Source: CBDHDN01 sp965261585
Lineage (GTDB): Bacteria > Pseudomonadota > Alphaproteobacteria > UBA6615
DNA length: 64,000 bases
Direction: 5' to 3'
Assembly: GCA_965261585.1 (NCBI GenBank)
Contig: CBDHDN010000029.1
Span: 372,001-436,000 of the forward strand
Each line of letters begins with the position of its first letter. Within the stretch, counting starts at the first letter, position 1. The translations under genes were made by a program, and so were the position numbers. Of the stretch, positions 6,722-16,190 are shown in pieces. The notes beneath the pieces are model-generated. The model saw only the letters and a program-made list of their open reading frames with translations. It was not told where the DNA came from and did not search any database.

Positions 6722-7891
6722 ATGGCGCTCACGGCAGCGAAGGCAAAAGCACTCTCCGAACCGGGCATGCACGGTGCTGGGCGCGGACTGTATCTGCGCA
6801 TCGCGAAGGGCGGCTCTAAGGGCTGGATTTTGCGGATCGTCATCGACGGGCGTCGGCGGGATACCGGCCTCGGCGGCCATCCGGCCGTCACTCTCGCCAA
6901 GGCCCGCCAGCTCGCCGACGCGCACCGGCTGGCGGTCGCGGACGGGCGCGACCCGTTGCCCGAAAAGCGCCGGGCGAAAATGCCCACCTTCCGCGAAGCA
7001 GCCGAGACGGTCCTTGCGGCGAACTTGCCCCGGTGGAAAAACGGCAAGCACACCGACCAATGGTTCAGTACTTTGCGACCTACGCTTTTCCGGTCATCGG
7101 CAACCTGCGTCTCGACCGGATCACGCGCCGCGACGTGCTGGCTGTGCTCACGCCGATATGGACTACCAAGCCGGAGACCGCTCGGCGTGTCCGGCAGCGT
7201 ATCCGCACCGTACTCAAGTGGGCGATGGCGCATGAGTTTGTCGAGCACAACGCGGCAGGCGAAGGTATCGACGGCGCGTTACCGGCAATGCGGCGCGTTA
7301 GGGCACATTTTCGCGCCTTGCCCTATATTGAGATACCGGCCGCACTGGAAACAATAGACGGTTCGTCCGCCGGCTGGCCGCGAAACTGTGCATGCGGTTT
7401 CTGATACTTACGGCCGTACGCTCAGGTGAAGCACGAGGCGCGTCGTGGTCCGAAATTGACCCGGACGCCCGCGAGTGGCGTATCCCGGCGGAGCGCATGA
7501 AGGCGGCGTCGTGCACCGTGTTCCGTTGTCCGATGCGGCGTTGGCCGTGCTCGAACAAGCGCGCCCTTTACGCGACGACCCGGCGGCTGTTGTTCCCCTC
7601 CCCAACCAGGCGCGGCAAGCCGTTATCGGACATGACACTAACGAAAATTTTGCGCGACAACGGACTCTCCGATCGCGCCACCGTTCACGGATTCCGGTCC
7701 GCCTTCCGGGATTGGGCCGCCGACACCGGCAAAGCCCGCGAGATCGCCGAGGCGGCGCTGGCGCACACCGTCGGCGGCGTCGAAGGCGCGTATTCCGCTC
7801 GGACCTTTACGAACGGCGGGCCGTGCTCATGCAGCAATGGGCCGCGTACGTGACGGGCGACGACGCGAAGGTGGTTGTTCTCCGTGGATGA
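6722..7891 (+). pseudogene. P4-type (DUF4102) tyrosine integrase, multiply frameshifted
   Basis: The start ATG at 6722 gives the DUF4102 arm-binding domain: LYLRIAKGGSKGWILRIVID, then TGLGGHPAVTLAKARQLA. The frame is then lost repeatedly. Continuing segments are YAFPVIGNLRLDRITRRDVL in a second frame (about 7060-7300), LILTAVRSGEARGASWSEID (catalytic Arg, near 7400), VHRVPLSDAALAVLEQARPL (about 7515), VHGFRSAFRDWAADTG (HxxR, about 7690), and a tail ending near 7891. At least four indels are needed to reassemble it. It begins 143 bp after tRNA-Ser, the classical arrangement for islands in tRNA 3' ends, and is clearly inactive. Confidence 0.85.
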
Positions 7892-8084
7892 GGCCGAATT
7901 CCAAAGGCGCGTTGCGTACACGGATCAAGCCTTCCTATCTCAGCACCAACAAAAGTTTGGGGAGACGCAAGCGGAGACCCGCGCCCGCATTTTTCGCAAG
8001 GTGCTGCCCAAGCGCGGACGTGACGATTTTCTCCGCGACCTGATTGCCGAGTCCGTCAATATCAAGTTGGCGTGGACTCGGTGA
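7884..8084 (+). CDS. Hypothetical island protein (about 66 aa)
   Basis: A short ORF from GTG 7884, containing DEAEFQRRVAYTDQAFLSQ, with charged amphipathic helices. It overlaps the end of the integrase remnant and the start of the next ORF, as in compact island cargo. I do not recognise the family, and it may itself be a fragment. Confidence 0.35.
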   Translation: MDEAEFQRRVAYTDQAFLSQHQQKFGETQAETRARIFRKVLPKRGRDDFLRDLIAESVNIKLAWTR

Positions 8085-8462
8085 AGCTGATTGCCGAAGA
8101 CCTGCTGCGGGATGGGGAGCAGCTTCCCGACGCGCTCGCGGAATGGGTCGCGGACGTGCTGGCCGACATTGCCAAGCCGAGGAAAGACAGGCGCGCCGAC
8201 CGCGCCCGACCAAGGGCGGTTCGCCGGAGACCAACCACTATTGGGTCATTTGCGGGGCCATTCAATACATCGGCACGCTCTACAACCTGCCACCAACACG
8301 AAATGGCGGCGGACCAGGGAATGCTGCGCTGAAGGTGGATCGGCTTGCGATATTGTTGGGCGTGCCGTCTTCGGGAAGCACTTGCAAGCCTACAAAAACG
8401 CCGAGCGGATTTGGGGGAAACGCGATCCGCTCCTGTCCTACACCATTTCGAAAAATAGCTAG
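8072..8462 (+). pseudogene. Degenerate hypothetical island gene
   Basis: It begins at GTG 8072 with VKLIAEDLLRDGEQLPDALA and a coherent stretch of about 35 residues. It then continues only by jumping frame: SPETNHYWVICGAIQ near 8220, and a C-terminal part in another frame ending HLQAYKNAERIWGKRD before 8462. The family is not recognised. The pattern is a single gene broken by at least two indels, decayed together with the adjacent integrase. Confidence 0.4.
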
Positions 8463-8570
8463 GACGACACGCGCGGGCGCATGCGGCACGCTCCGGGCAA
8501 ATAGACCTGGCGAATGCCTGGGAAAATGGTACGATTTCCACGAATTTGGATGGTATATGGGAATGTCGGC

Positions 8571-8861
8571 TAATACCAAGGGTGGTTAATAACGACCCAT
8601 TTGACCGATCGATTTTTGTCGCTGGATAGGAGCGGGGCGCGCCGTCGTGCGACCCCACGTCAAGCGGCCCCAAGAAAGGCGAACTGCGCCGCCAGCGACG
8701 AACCTTGGTCCCTGGGCAGACCGGCCTTCGGTGGCCCGAGGTGGCTTTCCGGGTGCGTTGCGCCGCTTGCCCGATGGCACCGCATCGCGCGGCGCGGCGC
8801 GCCTACCCGGAAAACCACCTCGGGCCATCAAATGGGTCATTATTATCCACCCTTGGTATAA
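8571..8861. mobile_element. Candidate 291-bp MITE with 34-bp terminal inverted repeats
   Basis: The left end reads TAATACCAAGGGTGGTTAAT, continuing to 8604. The right end (8828-8861), read on the other strand, starts TTATACCAAGGGTGGATAAT. Over 34 positions the ends differ at only about five. A TA dinucleotide at each edge could be the target duplication. No ORF of any size lies inside, and a second long inverted repeat occupies the right half. This is the architecture of a non-autonomous element mobilised by a transposase encoded elsewhere. It sits between decayed island cargo and the OmpA-like gene. Confidence 0.6.
8733..8826. repeat. Long internal hairpin of the MITE-like element
   Basis: The 22-nt arms at 8733-8754 and 8805-8826 pair with one mismatch (GGCCCGAGGTGG against CCACCTCGGGCC at the outer ends). 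The intervening 50 nt are G/C-rich and can extend the stem. A transcript would fold into a very stable structure of nearly 100 nt. Confidence 0.65.
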
Positions 8862-8975
8862 CTCGGCGCTGAACATTCGGCTTTGGCGCGGCATGGCCAG
8901 AAATGCCGCGCCGAGCACTATAGGTTTGCCGCGGAATCCGGCGTCGATGCCACGTGTCGGTTCTCGGGAGGATCG

Positions 8976-10064
8976 ATGGTCGACGGCGACATAAAGCGAA
9001 GATTTGCCAAAATTCTTATCGCGAGTCTGCTCGGGATCGGCACCGCCATCGGACCGGTCGCGGCGGCCGACGAGGCTGGCCTGTCCCGCGACGACAAAGT
9101 GCTGCTGCTCAATGCGGGGGCGGCGGCTGCCGTGGTCGCGTGGGGCACCGCCAAATGGGATTATGGCGATAAAATGACCAGCGCTCGAACGACGCTTGAG
9201 AACGAATTCAAATCCGCCGAGCAACGGACCAAACAACAATTGAACGACCTTCAGCTTCAACTCGCGGCATTGACGGTTGAGATGGAGAGCGAACGCGCTG
9301 TCTGCGACGCTCTCGCTCGGCAGGGCAACACCCTAACCGAGACCGTGTCTGCGCTCCGTCGAGAACGCTCCGCCCTCAATGCCGATCTAAAATCCGCACA
9401 CGCTGCGATTGACCTAGGCACCAGCGAGATCGGTCGGCGGCAAGCCGAGATTGTGACCCTCAGCAATCAAGTTGCGGCGCTCCGCGCCGACCTTAAGGAA
9501 TTCAAGGCCGCGCTTGCACAGGCGCGGATTCGCGAGGCTGCCCAGAAAGAAAATAACGATGAGCTTGGCCGGCGGTTGAACGCAGCACTTGCCGGAAGGG
9601 TGCGGGAACTCGCAAAGTATCGGTCAGAGTTCTTCGGTCGTCTGCAGGACGTGCTCGGTGACCAAAGCGATGTACGCGTGGTAGGCGATCGTTTCGTGCT
9701 TCAGTCCGAAATACTATTTGCGTCGGGCTCGGCGCGGATCGGCAAATCCGGAACGCGGAAACTCGCCCAACTCGCCCTCGTGATCAAGCAGTTAGCGGCG
9801 CTTATTCCTGCAGATGTCGATTGGATACTGCGCGTTGATGGCCACACTGACCGAGTTCCCATCGTTACCGAGCATTTTTCATCGAATTGGGAGTTGTCAA
9901 CCGCCCGCGCGGTATCGGTTGTTGAGTTCCTGGTGGGCCTAGGTGTCGCGCCCACCCGATTAGCTGCGACCGGCTTTGGTGAATTCCAACCGATCGATGA
10001 TCGCGGCGACGAAATAGCTTATCGCCGAAACCGTCGCATCGAGTTCAAGCTCACTCAAAGGTAG
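8976..10064 (+). CDS. OmpA-family peptidoglycan-binding protein with coiled coil
   Basis: A 362-residue envelope protein. ATG 8976 was chosen because GGGAGG lies 5 nt upstream; an earlier in-frame start lacks this. Residues about 8-30 form a signal peptide (ILIASLLGIGTAIGPVAAAD), then a short hydrophobic stretch LLLNAGAAAAVVAWG. About residues 65-200 are a long coiled coil of heptads. The C-terminal 130 residues are an OmpA/MotB-type domain: ILFASGSARIGKSG, VDGHTDRVPI, NWELSTARAVSVVEFL, YRRNRRIEFKL. Such domains bind diaminopimelate in the cell wall, so the protein probably spans the periplasm. It is intact and monocistronic between a MITE and an insertion sequence. Confidence 0.85.
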   Translation: MVDGDIKRRFAKILIASLLGIGTAIGPVAAADEAGLSRDDKVLLLNAGAAAAVVAWGTAKWDYGDKMTSARTTLENEFKSAEQRTKQQLNDLQLQLAALTVEMESERAVCDALARQGNTLTETVSALRRERSALNADLKSAHAAIDLGTSEIGRRQAEIVTLSNQVAALRADLKEFKAALAQARIREAAQKENNDELGRRLNAALAGRVRELAKYRSEFFGRLQDVLGDQSDVRVVGDRFVLQSEILFASGSARIGKSGTRKLAQLALVIKQLAALIPADVDWILRVDGHTDRVPIVTEHFSSNWELSTARAVSVVEFLVGLGVAPTRLAATGFGEFQPIDDRGDEIAYRRNRRIEFKLTQR

Positions 10065-10209
10065 ACTAGTCCGATACCCGGGCGGCCGTTGCCGGGACAA
10101 TAGCAGTCCGCTACTTCCTCGTGCAGCCAGCCCAGATCGAGAACACGGTCCACACGGGCCAGGACGTGATCCCCGGGCACCAGCTGCTCAAGCGAACCGG
10201 TGACTAACG
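10065..10209 (-). pseudogene. IS1182-type transposase N-terminal remnant
   Basis: On the minus strand about 48 codons read LEQLVPGDHVLARVDRVLDL, then GWLHEEVADCYCPGNGRPGI. This resembles the start of IS1182-family transposases. It is cut at 10210 by the IS1380 copy, and the rest of the gene is absent. Confidence 0.55.
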
Positions 10210-10210
10210 C

Positions 10211-11873
10211 CGCATTTCTCAAGTGACCGCTTCGCCTGATGCCGGATTGGCACGATTCTGCTATAAGAATCACTGGCTTGAGGGTGTCGGAGGGCAGCTC
10301 GGATGCGGAACCCGGAGGGTGAATCGGATCATGGGCCACTCCGGCCCCTTTTCGACCGCCGCCTGAAACTGGAGTTCCACGGATCGCGGGTGACCTCCGA
10401 CGCGGGGTTGCTCGCTTATCGCGAACTGGACGACGCGCTCGGGCTGACCGCACTGGCGGGCGGCGTGCTCGCGGATAGCCGCACGGGCAGGAACAGCTGG
10501 CACGGCATCGTCAGTCTCCTTCGCCAGTCCGTCTATGGGCGTCTCGCCGGCTACGAGGATGTCAACGACGCCGACCGGCTCGGGCGTGATCCCGCGATGC
10601 GCTGGATCGTCGGCGGCAAGGCGGTCGAGCGCGGCGGGGCATCGACCAGCCAGATGGGGCGGTTCGAGACCGAGCTGCTGGCGAACAACGAGAACCTCGC
10701 GGCCCTTGCGGACCTGTCGGGGATGTGGATCGACCGGGTTCACGACCACGATCCGCCGAGGCGCGTGGTGCTCGACATGGACAGCTCCGTCAGCCCGACA
10801 TTCGGTGAGCAGGAGAGCACGGCCTATAACGGCCACTTCGGCTGCACCTGTTATCACCCGCTGTTCGTGTTCAACCGGTTCGGCGACCTGGAGCGTTGCG
10901 CGCTGCGCCCCGGCAACGTGCACAGCGCCCACGGATGGCGTGATGTCCTGGTACCGGTGGTCGAACGTTACAAGGAACGAGCAATCCGCCTCTACTTCCG
11001 CGGCGATGCGGCCTTCGCCTCACCGGAGATCTACGACTACCTCGAAGCCGAAGGCATGCTCTACGCCATCCGGCTGCCCGCCAACAAGGTGCTGCAAGAG
11101 AGCATCGCTCATCTCCTGAAGCGCCCCGTCGGCAGGCCGCCCAAGGACGTGCGCCGGTATCATGCCAGCTTCAGTTATCAGGCCGGAACCTGGGACAAGC
11201 CCCGCCGCGTCGTCGCCAAGGTCGAGTGGCATCCGGGTGAGTTGTACCCGCGGGTCGGGTTCATTGTCACCAACCTGGGCCGCCCCGCCGAGCGGGTGGT
11301 TGCGTTCTACAATCAGCGCGGCACGGCTGAGCAATGGATCAAGGAGGGCAAAAACGCGATCCGGTGGACACGCCTGTCGTGCCGCAGGTTCGGCCACAAT
11401 GCCGTTCGCCTCCAGCTTCACGCGCTCGCCTACAACCTCGGCAACTTCATGCGCACCCTCGCGCTGCCCGATGCCGTGGAACAGTGGTCACTGACCAGCC
11501 TGCGAGAGAAGCTCATCAAGATCGGAGCGAAGATCGTGCGCCACGGGCGCTACGTCACGTTCCAGATGGCCGAGGTTGTCATTCCTCGTGACCTATTCGC
11601 CGACATCCTGCGCCGTATCGATCGGCTCAGACCGCCGCCAGCCCCGGCATGAGCGACGGCACCCCGTTCCTTCGCGTCGCCGCCGACAGGATCGGTGCGC
11701 CCGGATCGGCCCGGATCGCCGGCAAAAATGCCATTCCGCGCCACCAACGCCGCCAATTGGTCCTCAATCATCCGGATCGGCGCGAAGATGGCTGTCATTC
11801 GAAGGCGAATTGCACGTCGAGCGGTTTCGAGTCACACTCAACGGGCTGGGAGGTTTCCATATGGGGAATCCCG
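10211..11873 (+). mobile_element. IS1380-family element, copy A
   Basis: It is nearly identical over its length to the element at 14074. The left end reads CCGCATTTCTCAAGTGACC. The right end reads ...GGGGAATCCCG at 11873, whose reverse complement (CGGGATTCCCC) is an imperfect match to the left end. Homology to copy B stops exactly there. The flanks differ and show no target duplication: an IS1182 remnant lies on the left and a different gene on the right, so DNA next to this copy has been lost or rearranged. Confidence 0.75.
10303..11652 (+). CDS. IS1380-family transposase (copy A)
   Basis: A 449-residue DDE transposase. Landmarks of the family: FHGSRVTSDAGLLAYRELDD near the start, VVLDMDSSVSPTFGEQE (first Asp), LYFRGDAAFASPEIYDYLEA (second Asp), and FYNQRGTAEQWIKEGKNAIR (Glu region), ending in IGAKIVRHGRYVTFQMAEV. 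The frame is intact, so the enzyme may be active. It differs from copy B at only a few residues, for example Arg for Gln at FVFNRFGDLE. The element's upstream leader contains TATAAGAATCACTGGCTTGAGG in both copies. Confidence 0.9.
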   Translation: MRNPEGESDHGPLRPLFDRRLKLEFHGSRVTSDAGLLAYRELDDALGLTALAGGVLADSRTGRNSWHGIVSLLRQSVYGRLAGYEDVNDADRLGRDPAMRWIVGGKAVERGGASTSQMGRFETELLANNENLAALADLSGMWIDRVHDHDPPRRVVLDMDSSVSPTFGEQESTAYNGHFGCTCYHPLFVFNRFGDLERCALRPGNVHSAHGWRDVLVPVVERYKERAIRLYFRGDAAFASPEIYDYLEAEGMLYAIRLPANKVLQESIAHLLKRPVGRPPKDVRRYHASFSYQAGTWDKPRRVVAKVEWHPGELYPRVGFIVTNLGRPAERVVAFYNQRGTAEQWIKEGKNAIRWTRLSCRRFGHNAVRLQLHALAYNLGNFMRTLALPDAVEQWSLTSLREKLIKIGAKIVRHGRYVTFQMAEVVIPRDLFADILRRIDRLRPPPAPA

Positions 11874-11893
11874 ATTCAAGAGAACAAAATAGC

Positions 11894-12196
11894 ATGTCCA
11901 AGTGGGTAAATGTCGGAACCCTCTTCGTTGGCATAATCGTTGCGGTTGCAGCTGCATCGACGGCTATCGGTATACTAATGTCTGATGTCAAGAACTTAAA
12001 CGATGATAGGTCGACGTTTGAGGAATCGATGAAAGGAATCGTGGATGAAGCTACGGAAGCTGCGATCCATAAAATGGATGCTCGAATAAGAGAATTTGCT
12101 GAATCGAATCGACTTGAGAAACCAGATTCTATTTCAGTTCCTGTAAAGGGCGGAGGGCCTTGGGGAGATTGGCGAGGTGAGGACCGGCCCACGTAG
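11894..12196 (+). CDS. Small single-span membrane protein
   Basis: A 100-residue protein starting MSKWVNVGTLFVGIIVAVAA. One transmembrane helix (about residues 7-30) is followed by a soluble coiled-coil-prone tail (EESMKGIVDEATEAAIHKMD). The last 20 residues (KGGGPWGDWRGEDRP) lead directly into the junction with the hsdS remnant on the opposite strand, so the true C-terminus may be lost. Codon use here is more AT-rich than in the neighbours, as in recently acquired DNA. No family is recognised; it could be accessory cargo of the restriction locus. Confidence 0.5.
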   Translation: MSKWVNVGTLFVGIIVAVAAASTAIGILMSDVKNLNDDRSTFEESMKGIVDEATEAAIHKMDARIREFAESNRLEKPDSISVPVKGGGPWGDWRGEDRPT

Positions 12197-12199
12197 TTC

Positions 12200-13059
12200 G
12201 GGTTCCCATTGGTCCTCACGAGCAAGAGGTCGCCGTCTGCAAGTCTTAGACGTTCGACATCCGGCTCGGACAGCTCAACGAATGCCAAGTCATTGAGCGC
12301 GAGCCGGTCTCCAACTACATTCGGGATTCGAAGGACCGGATTACCATGTGCTTTGTCATTGGAGGCCACCGACGTACCGTAACGGACCTCCGTTGCGAAC
12401 GTACCCAACCGACAATGCTCAGCTTCCAGTCTGGCGAATGCGTCTTCAAGAACCACGCCCTGAAGGTCCTCCGCGCTCTGGACCGTTTCACGAGTGCGCT
12501 CCAGAGCCGTGTCCACGGCGCCAAGAATGCGGGCGATGGCGGCTTGCTCTTCGGGCGGAGGAACGGGAATCGACATACTCTTGAAGAAGCTATGGCTGAG
12601 GTTACTCAGCCCCGTCGTACCCTCTGCTGAGGCGCTCAAATACGATTGTACTTGTTCGGAGGAAAGCCACCGAAAGAAATAGTCTGGTCTTAGTCCACTG
12701 TCGGATTTCGGCTTTGCGCCGATCAAGAAAGATGCAAACAAGAAGCCCGCATCGTTCCGAATTAACTGGGCGTTTCCAATTCTGTTTCTGTTGCCGTTTG
12801 ACCCGACGATGACAGTCCAATTAGCGGAGACCCGTGCCTTCTCCACATCACTTGAGCTTAGTCCAGATAGGTAGAGCAGATCGTTCAGTTCCAACCGATC
12901 CTGGATGTTCTTGATGCCGATGACAGGCATTCGGTCTGGTCACGGCTCCGAGTGCTCTTGTTCCTTCGACCAGGATACGCCGCGCGTGAGCTCGACGCTG
13001 CGCCGGACTGTCGTCGTGCACCAAGCAGCGGGATGTGGCAGTGCGTCAGTCGGGCGCAT
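12200..13059 (-). pseudogene. hsdS: Type I restriction specificity subunit HsdS, truncated
   Basis: HsdS reads the target sequence of a type I restriction-modification complex. The start ATG (13057-13059) overlaps the end of hsdM. TRD-like segments are VELTRGVSWSKEQEHSEP and MPVIGIKNIQDRLELNDLLY. They lie in one frame, separated by an in-frame TGA at 12940-12942. The conserved linker follows (SIPVPPPEEQAAIARILGAV, then coiled coil). The second target-recognition domain starts (NPVLRIPNVV, LVRTNGNPNYVGR) and stops at about 12200, where unrelated DNA begins. Both the stop and the truncation disable it. Confidence 0.85.
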
Positions 13060-13600
13060 AGCCGGCCTCCCGCAACATTGCAGTGAGCGTTCTCTCCGCT
13101 TCCATCCTCGCCGATTCTGCGTCACGGAGTTGTGATAGAGCTTCCATTACATCCATCCGCGGCTCTGGCTCGAAGGTATCCACATACCGAGGCACGTTGA
13201 GGTTGAATTCGTTCTTCTCGATCTCACTCATATCGACGACGCGGGCGTGCTTGAGCAGCTCGTCGGGGTCGCCATAGAGGGCGACCAGCTCCTCGCCCAC
13301 CGCGCTGATGTCCGCACGGTCGTCCTCGGCGTTGCGGCGCGCCTCGGCGATGCGCTCGTCGCGCTCCGCAACCTTCGCCGCGATCTTGTCGCGTTGCTTC
13401 TGGAGCTTTGTCAACGCTGGCGCCGCTTTCGCCTTGTCGCGCTTCGTTGCGGCTGCGCGCTGCTTTTCGCGGGCCTCCTGAAGCGCGTTGTTGAGCGCGG
13501 CCAACCTGTTGGCTTGAGGCTGATATTCGGCCTCGAGCCGGCCTTGTCCATCCCATTTATTCCATCTATCGCAGAAACCTTGGAATTTTGCATCACCACC
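13046..13600 (-). pseudogene. hsdM: Type I restriction methylase HsdM, C-terminal fragment
   Basis: About 180 C-terminal codons remain. A coiled coil (RLAALNNALQEAREKQRAAA) is followed by the hallmark IEKNEFNLNVPRYVDTFEPE, then EALSQLRDAESARMEAERTL and the stop at 13046. The methyltransferase domain with its SAM motifs has been removed by the insertion that begins near 13600. No hsdR is present in the window, so the locus gives neither restriction nor protection. Confidence 0.8.
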
Positions 13601-14073
13601 GGATACCCTTTCCGGCATGCATAAGATCATCGAAATCTTCGCGGACCGCGCGGCGCTCCACACAGAAATCCTTGCCCTGCGACAGCAGGTAGCTGTCCTG
13701 AAACGGGAAAGGCCCCGGCCATCGCTTCGGAAGGCAGATAGGGTTTTCTGGGTCATCCTGTCTTGCCTATGGCCTGGCTGGCGCCACGCCCTGGTAATCG
13801 TCAGGCCCGAGACCGTCATCGGTTGGCACCGCAAGGGGTTCAGGCTTTTCTGGACATGGAAGTCGCGGCGGAGAAAGCCGGGCCGACCACCGGTGTCGAG
13901 GGAGATCCGCCATCTGGTCCGACGGATGTCGCGGGAGAACACACGGTGGGGCGCACCTCGGATCCATGGCGAGATTTTAAAGCTTGGCTTTTCCATCTCC
14001 CCGGCCGCCGTCTCGAAATACATGGTCCGTTACCCATCGCCGCCATCGCAGTCGTGGCGGACATTCCTTACAA

Positions 14074-15807
14074 CCCGCATTTCCCAAGTGACCGCTTCGC
14101 CTGATGCCTGATTGGCACGATTCTGCTATAAGAATCACTGGCTTGAGGGTGTCGGAGGGCAGCTCGGATGCGGAACCCGGAGGGTGAATCGGATCATGGG
14201 CCACTCCGGCCCCTTTTCGACCGCCGCCTGAAACTGGAGTTCCACGGATCGCGGGTGACCTCCGACGCGGGGTTGCTCGCTTATCGCGAACTGGACGACG
14301 CGCTCGGGCTGACCGCACTGGCGGGCGGCGTGCTCGCGGATAGCCGCACGGGCAGGAACAGCTGGCACGGCATCGTCAGTCTCCTTCGCCAGTCCGTCTA
14401 TGGGCGTCTCGCCGGCTACGAGGATGTCAACGACGCCGACCGGCTCGGGCGTGATCCCGCGATGCGCTGGATCGTCGGCGGCAAGGCGGTCGAGCGCGGC
14501 GGGGCATCGACCAGCCAGATGGGGCGGTTCGAGACCGAGCTGCTGGCGAACAACGAGAACCTCGCGGCCCTTGCGGACCTGTCGGGGATGTGGATCGACC
14601 GGGTTCACGACCACGATCCGCCGAGGCGCGTGGTGCTCGACATGGACAGCTCCGTCAGCCCGACATTCGGTGAGCAGGAGAGCACGGCCTATAACGGCCA
14701 CTTCGGCTGCACCTGTTATCACCCGCTGTTCGTGTTCAACCAGTTCGGCGACCTGGAGCGTTGCGCGCTGCGCCCCGGCAACGTGCACAGCGCCCACGGA
14801 TGGCGTGATGTCCTGGTACCGGTGGTCGACCGTTACAAGGAACGAGCCATCCGCCTCTACTTCCGCGGCGATGCGGCCTTCGCCTCACCGGAGATCTACG
14901 ACTACCTCGAAGCCGAAGGCATGCTCTACGCCATCCGGCTGCCCGCCAACAAGGTGCTGCAAGAGAGCATCGCTCATCTCCTGAAGCGCCCCGTCGGCAG
15001 GCCGCCCAAGGACGTGCGCCGGTATCATGCCAGCTTCAGTTATCAGGCCGGAACCTGGGACAAGCCCCGCCGCGTCGTCGCCAAGGTCGAGTGGCATCCG
15101 GGTGAGTTGTACCCGCAGGTCGGGTTCATTGTCACCAACCTGGGCCGTCCCGCCGAGCGGGTGGTTGCGTTCTACAATCAGCGCGGCACGGCTGAGCAAT
15201 GGATCAAGGAGGGCAAAAACGCGATCCGGTGGACACGCCTGTCGTGCCGCAGGTTCGACCACAATGCCGTTCGCCTCCAGCTTCACGCGCTCGCCTACAA
15301 CCTCGGCAACTTCATGCGCACCCTCGCGCTGCCCGATGCCGTGGAACAGTGGTCACTGACCAGCCTGCGAGAAAAGCTCATCAAGATCGGAGCGAAGATC
15401 GTGCGCCACGGGCGCTACGTCACGTTCCAGATGGCCGAGGTTGTAATTCCTCGTGACCTATTCGCCGACATCCTGCGCCGTATCGACCGGCTCAGACCGC
15501 CGCCAGCCCCGGCATGAGCGACGGCACCCCGTTCCTTCGCGTCGCCGCCGACAGGATCGGTGCGCCCGGATCGCCGGCAAAAATGCCATTCCGCGCCACC
15601 AACGCCGCCAATTGGTCCTCAATCATCCGGATCGGCGCGAAGATGGCCGTCATTCGAAGGCAAATTGCACGTCGCGCGGTTTCCAGCCACACTCAACGGG
15701 CTGGGAAGGTTCCATCTGGGGAATCCCGGCTAATATAATCGGAGTCGACCGCGAGGTTCGATCAGCATGTAGTTCCAGGGCAGCAGTTCGTCCATGCTGT
15801 ATCCGGG
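14074..15807 (+). mobile_element. IS1380-family element, copy B, with short tail
   Basis: The insertion is flanked by TACAA (14069-14073 and 15808-15812), a 4-5 bp target duplication. Its left end, CCCGCATTTCCCAAGTG, matches copy A. Homology to copy A ends near 15732 at GGGGAATCCCG. The last 75 bp are unrelated and on the minus strand read MDELLPWNYMLIEPRG, which resembles the C-terminus of IS66 transposases. The insertion is thus either IS1380 plus a captured tail or two successive events. Confidence 0.75.
14168..15517 (+). CDS. IS1380-family transposase (copy B)
   Basis: A 449-residue transposase with an intact frame, nearly identical to the one at 10303-11652; the catalytic region is the same. 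Differences are single residues, such as VVDRYKERAIRLY in place of VVERYKERAIRLY and RRFDHNAV in place of RRFGHNAV. Either copy could supply transposase for both elements and for related remnants with similar ends. The start follows the family pattern MRNPEGESDHGPLRPL. Confidence 0.9.
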   Translation: MRNPEGESDHGPLRPLFDRRLKLEFHGSRVTSDAGLLAYRELDDALGLTALAGGVLADSRTGRNSWHGIVSLLRQSVYGRLAGYEDVNDADRLGRDPAMRWIVGGKAVERGGASTSQMGRFETELLANNENLAALADLSGMWIDRVHDHDPPRRVVLDMDSSVSPTFGEQESTAYNGHFGCTCYHPLFVFNQFGDLERCALRPGNVHSAHGWRDVLVPVVDRYKERAIRLYFRGDAAFASPEIYDYLEAEGMLYAIRLPANKVLQESIAHLLKRPVGRPPKDVRRYHASFSYQAGTWDKPRRVVAKVEWHPGELYPQVGFIVTNLGRPAERVVAFYNQRGTAEQWIKEGKNAIRWTRLSCRRFDHNAVRLQLHALAYNLGNFMRTLALPDAVEQWSLTSLREKLIKIGAKIVRHGRYVTFQMAEVVIPRDLFADILRRIDRLRPPPAPA

Positions 15808-16190
15808 TACAAATCACGCCGATTGCCTGGCGTCGATCGCTTTCTTCGTGGTCCCCACGGCCACGTTCCACCTCCTGTTCGGGTTCATCGTGCTCCACCA
15901 CGAGCGCCGCCAGCTCGTGCATTTCGGTGTAACGGCGAACCCGACGATGGCGTGGGTCGCACAGCAGATCCGAGAGGCATTCCCGTGGGGCACGGCGCCG
16001 CGGTACCTGATCCGCGACCGGGACGGCGCATACGGGCAATCGTTCCGCTCGACCGTGACGGCGATGGGCGTGGAAGAGGTCGTTACGGCGCCACGGAGCC
16101 CGTGGCAAAATCCGTATGTGGAACGCCTGATCGGCAGCGTGAGGCGCGAATGCCTGGACCATTCGATCATCCTCAACGAGCGGCATTTGC

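Noticed and set aside
12940..12942. Selenocysteine at the in-frame TGA of hsdS
   Set aside because: HsdS is not a redox protein, no SECIS-like hairpin is evident after the TGA, and the gene is truncated anyway.
10211..15807. Functional composite transposon bounded by the two IS1380 copies
   Set aside because: The outer flanks do not share a target duplication and copy A has rearranged flanks, so there is no evidence that the unit moved as a whole.
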